The translations under genes and the position numbers were made by a program. The notes under the pieces were generated by a model. The model was given only the letters and a program-made list of their open reading frames with translations, made no database searches and was not told the DNA's origin. This document shows, in pieces, positions 6,031 through 7,685 of a DNA stretch of 7,685 nt (its first letter is position 1; each line of letters opens with the position of its first letter). Source of the stretch: Bacteroidota bacterium (GTDB lineage: Bacteria > Bacteroidota > Bacteroidia > Flavobacteriales > Weeksellaceae); assembly GCA_023399595.1 (NCBI GenBank), contig JAEWOR010000061.1:1-7685 (forward strand), in the 5' to 3' direction.

Positions 6031-7227
6031 ATGAGACAAATTTTTCTTTTCGTAGTGATATTTCAACTTTTTTCTTGTCAAAAAAATGACAAAAAAGAAT
6101 CAACTATCACATCTAATAATATCATTATGGACATACCTAATTGTTTACAACCTCAGCTTATGGCTGGTTATTCCGCTGAAAAAAGTGAAACTGATTATCC
6201 AAATTATGAATATAGAGAATCAGATTTAGATTGTTCAATTCCTTTATTAGAACGAGAATTACAAAAAAGGTCTTATAAATTTCTTACATCAGAAGAATTT
6301 GCTACTAAAGTTTTTGAGATTTTTAATAGAAAAATAGATTATAATAAGACTACAAAATATCTTTATATTGATGGTAATAATCCGTGTAATAAAGATATTA
6401 ACTATAACAAAAATTCTGATGATGAGATGGTTACTAAATCTTATTATCTTGTAAAAAACAAAAGCTTTATCACAGAACTTTTATCCATCCCTGAAATTAT
6501 TGATTATTCAAAAGAATTTCCAGAATCTAAACAATATGAAGAGCAAAAAGTCAGTAATAATCAAGGTGAAATAAAAATTATAAAATGGAGTGATGAAAAA
6601 GAGTTATCACAAATTAGATACAAAAATATTGAGAAATTAGTGAATAGAAATTTATTTTTATTCAACAATAGAAATGAGCAATTAACTTGGTTGTTATTTA
6701 ATGATGAAAATTTTTTAGAAATACTCTGTAAAGTCTATGGATACGATAAAAACGATAAAATAAATCAGCATTTTATTAAAAAGATTATTACAAACAAGGA
6801 TATTGATAAAAATATCCCTTTCTTCTTCAATAAAGACTGCGATAATAAACTCAAAATCCATACAGGCTTCATTAATTCATTTAATAATGTTCTTAATATT
6901 TCAAAAAAGCCTAATAATGTTATAATATTAAAAAATATTGCATCACGTGTAATGAGTAATAATGAATATGAAAAATTTTCAAAAGAAGACAAAGTAAAAA
7001 TAATCTGTCATCTAGCAAATGTATTTGATCCTCTTTTTAAAACATATCATAATGAGAGTCAAGATTGGGGAACACTTACAATCTTAGCGGATGCAAAAGA
7101 TTATTATGATACTGAATGGAATGAAATCACTGCTATCATCATTAAAAATAATTATTATAATCTTCCAAATCTAAAAATGGCTTTACGTTATGCAGAACAA
7201 TTTGACTCTGCTGGTGCGCCTGATTAA
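6031..7227 (+). CDS. Putative immunity lipoprotein, paralogue of 1591-2790
   Basis: 398 aa from the ATG at 6031. A longer frame from 5986 exists but overlaps the previous gene and would put 15 polar residues before the signal peptide, so 6031 is preferred. The signal peptide MRQIFLFVVIFQLFSC gives lipidated Cys16, followed by QKNDKKE. The protein matches the 399-aa lipoprotein along almost its full length: SIPEIIDYS (152-160), IKIIKW (181-186), KLVNRNLFLFN (202-212), a W-x-x-F-x-D-x-x-FLE stretch (220-230), KVYGY (234-238), KDCDNKLKIH (268-277) and NNYYNLPN (373-380). Conservation is strongest in the middle and at the C-terminal NN-x-Y-x-LPN motif; the segments between differ greatly. No toxin gene of the matching type lies directly before it, so it may be an orphan immunity gene or a broad family member. 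It sits 10 bp after the preceding lipoprotein gene. Confidence 0.75.
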   Translation: MRQIFLFVVIFQLFSCQKNDKKESTITSNNIIMDIPNCLQPQLMAGYSAEKSETDYPNYEYRESDLDCSIPLLERELQKRSYKFLTSEEFATKVFEIFNRKIDYNKTTKYLYIDGNNPCNKDINYNKNSDDEMVTKSYYLVKNKSFITELLSIPEIIDYSKEFPESKQYEEQKVSNNQGEIKIIKWSDEKELSQIRYKNIEKLVNRNLFLFNNRNEQLTWLLFNDENFLEILCKVYGYDKNDKINQHFIKKIITNKDIDKNIPFFFNKDCDNKLKIHTGFINSFNNVLNISKKPNNVIILKNIASRVMSNNEYEKFSKEDKVKIICHLANVFDPLFKTYHNESQDWGTLTILADAKDYYDTEWNEITAIIIKNNYYNLPNLKMALRYAEQFDSAGAPD

Positions 7228-7254
7228 TATTTATGTAAATTATCCATACAAATA

Positions 7255-7685
7255 ATGAAAAACCTCCATTTAATACTTTTATTACTTCCTGTTAGTTTTT
7301 TTATTTCTTGTAAGAAAAAACAAACAGAAGCTCCTATTAAAAAGGCGGTAGAAAATAAAAAAGATACTTTAAGAAAAATTAAAGACACTACTCTTTTTAT
7401 AAATTCATCAGAAGGCGAAGAGGTTACTTTCTATATTAATAACTTTACAAAAGATTCTATAATCATAAGTGAAGTTATGGGAGAAACTGGCAAATCAGAT
7501 TATAAATTTATATTCAATAAAAATTTAAAATCGGCTGAATGTAAAACATATAGGTATACTGAACCCATATATGTTAATTCTAATCCCAAAATTATTTCTC
7601 AAAAAACAGAAAAATTAAACACATCTAAAGAGTCTAATAAAAGATTAAGTGCTTTATTTCAAAGCTACAGAAACATATTAATCAA
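7255..7685 (+). CDS. Lipoprotein, N-terminal part (cut by right edge)
   Basis: The frame opens with ATG at 7255, 27 bp after the previous stop, and stays open for 143 codons to the window end. The first residues MKNLHLILLLLPVSFFISC form a lipoprotein signal peptide with Cys19, followed by a Lys/Gln/Glu-rich spacer (KKKQTEAPIKKA). The visible mature part has possible beta strands (EEVTFYINNF, DSIIISEVMG, YKFIFN) and no motif I recognise. Absence of acidic residues straight after Cys suggests a periplasm-facing protein. As the last of the lipoprotein series it may be another immunity protein, but nothing in its own sequence proves that. Confidence 0.7.
   Translation, partial: MKNLHLILLLLPVSFFISCKKKQTEAPIKKAVENKKDTLRKIKDTTLFINSSEGEEVTFYINNFTKDSIIISEVMGETGKSDYKFIFNKNLKSAECKTYRYTEPIYVNSNPKIISQKTEKLNTSKESNKRLSALFQSYRNILI

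Noticed and set aside
1..7685. Genetic code in which TGA means Trp
   Set aside because: Only one in-frame TGA is present while dozens of Trp codons are TGG; recoded genomes normally use TGA widely.

Overview
The window is AT-rich, tightly packed and coded entirely on the + strand. Short lipoprotein signals ending in [F/L/G]SC- or GC-like lipoboxes followed by K/Q, weak or absent Shine-Dalgarno sequences and almost exclusive use of TAA/TAG stops point to a member of the Bacteroidota, most likely the Flavobacteriia (Flavobacterium or Chryseobacterium type). This placement comes from sequence style and protein families; no marker gene is present.

The region reads as a polymorphic toxin and immunity locus aimed at peptidoglycan. 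Bases 1-1569 hold the C-terminal part of a large protein that enters from the left edge. A low-complexity linker ending in KSSSTC leads to a transglycosylase-like domain and then a TIGR02594/CHAP-like cysteine peptidase domain. It is followed 21 bp later by a 399-aa lipoprotein (1591-2790), the probable cognate periplasmic immunity protein.

Bases 2803-4179 hold a second effector cassette without an N-terminal delivery part. It begins abruptly with the same KTET(S/T)KSSSTC linker, then a GH19-type lysozyme/chitinase domain, then the start of another TIGR02594 domain. A single in-frame TGA (3850-3852) sits where the family normally has Trp. The reading frame continues after it but ends in what looks like the tail of an N-acetylmuramoyl-L-alanine amidase. 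The cassette therefore looks like a recombinant, partly decayed toxin tip.

Bases 4196-7685 hold four further lipoprotein genes in a row: a 271-aa protein of unknown family, a 324-aa MORN-like-repeat protein with a C-terminal beta-rich domain, a 398-aa paralogue of the first immunity protein, and a lipoprotein cut by the right edge. They resemble a bank of immunity proteins left by successive toxin-cassette exchanges. Two pairs of direct repeats (190-243 with 2845-2898; 2791-2824 with 5021-5054) mark likely recombination seams.

Gaps between genes are only 10-34 bp, with no convincing promoter, terminator, RNA gene, CRISPR array or transposase. No secretion structural genes are in the window, so delivery by a type VI (subtype iii) or other contact-dependent system is inferred from architecture and context only.
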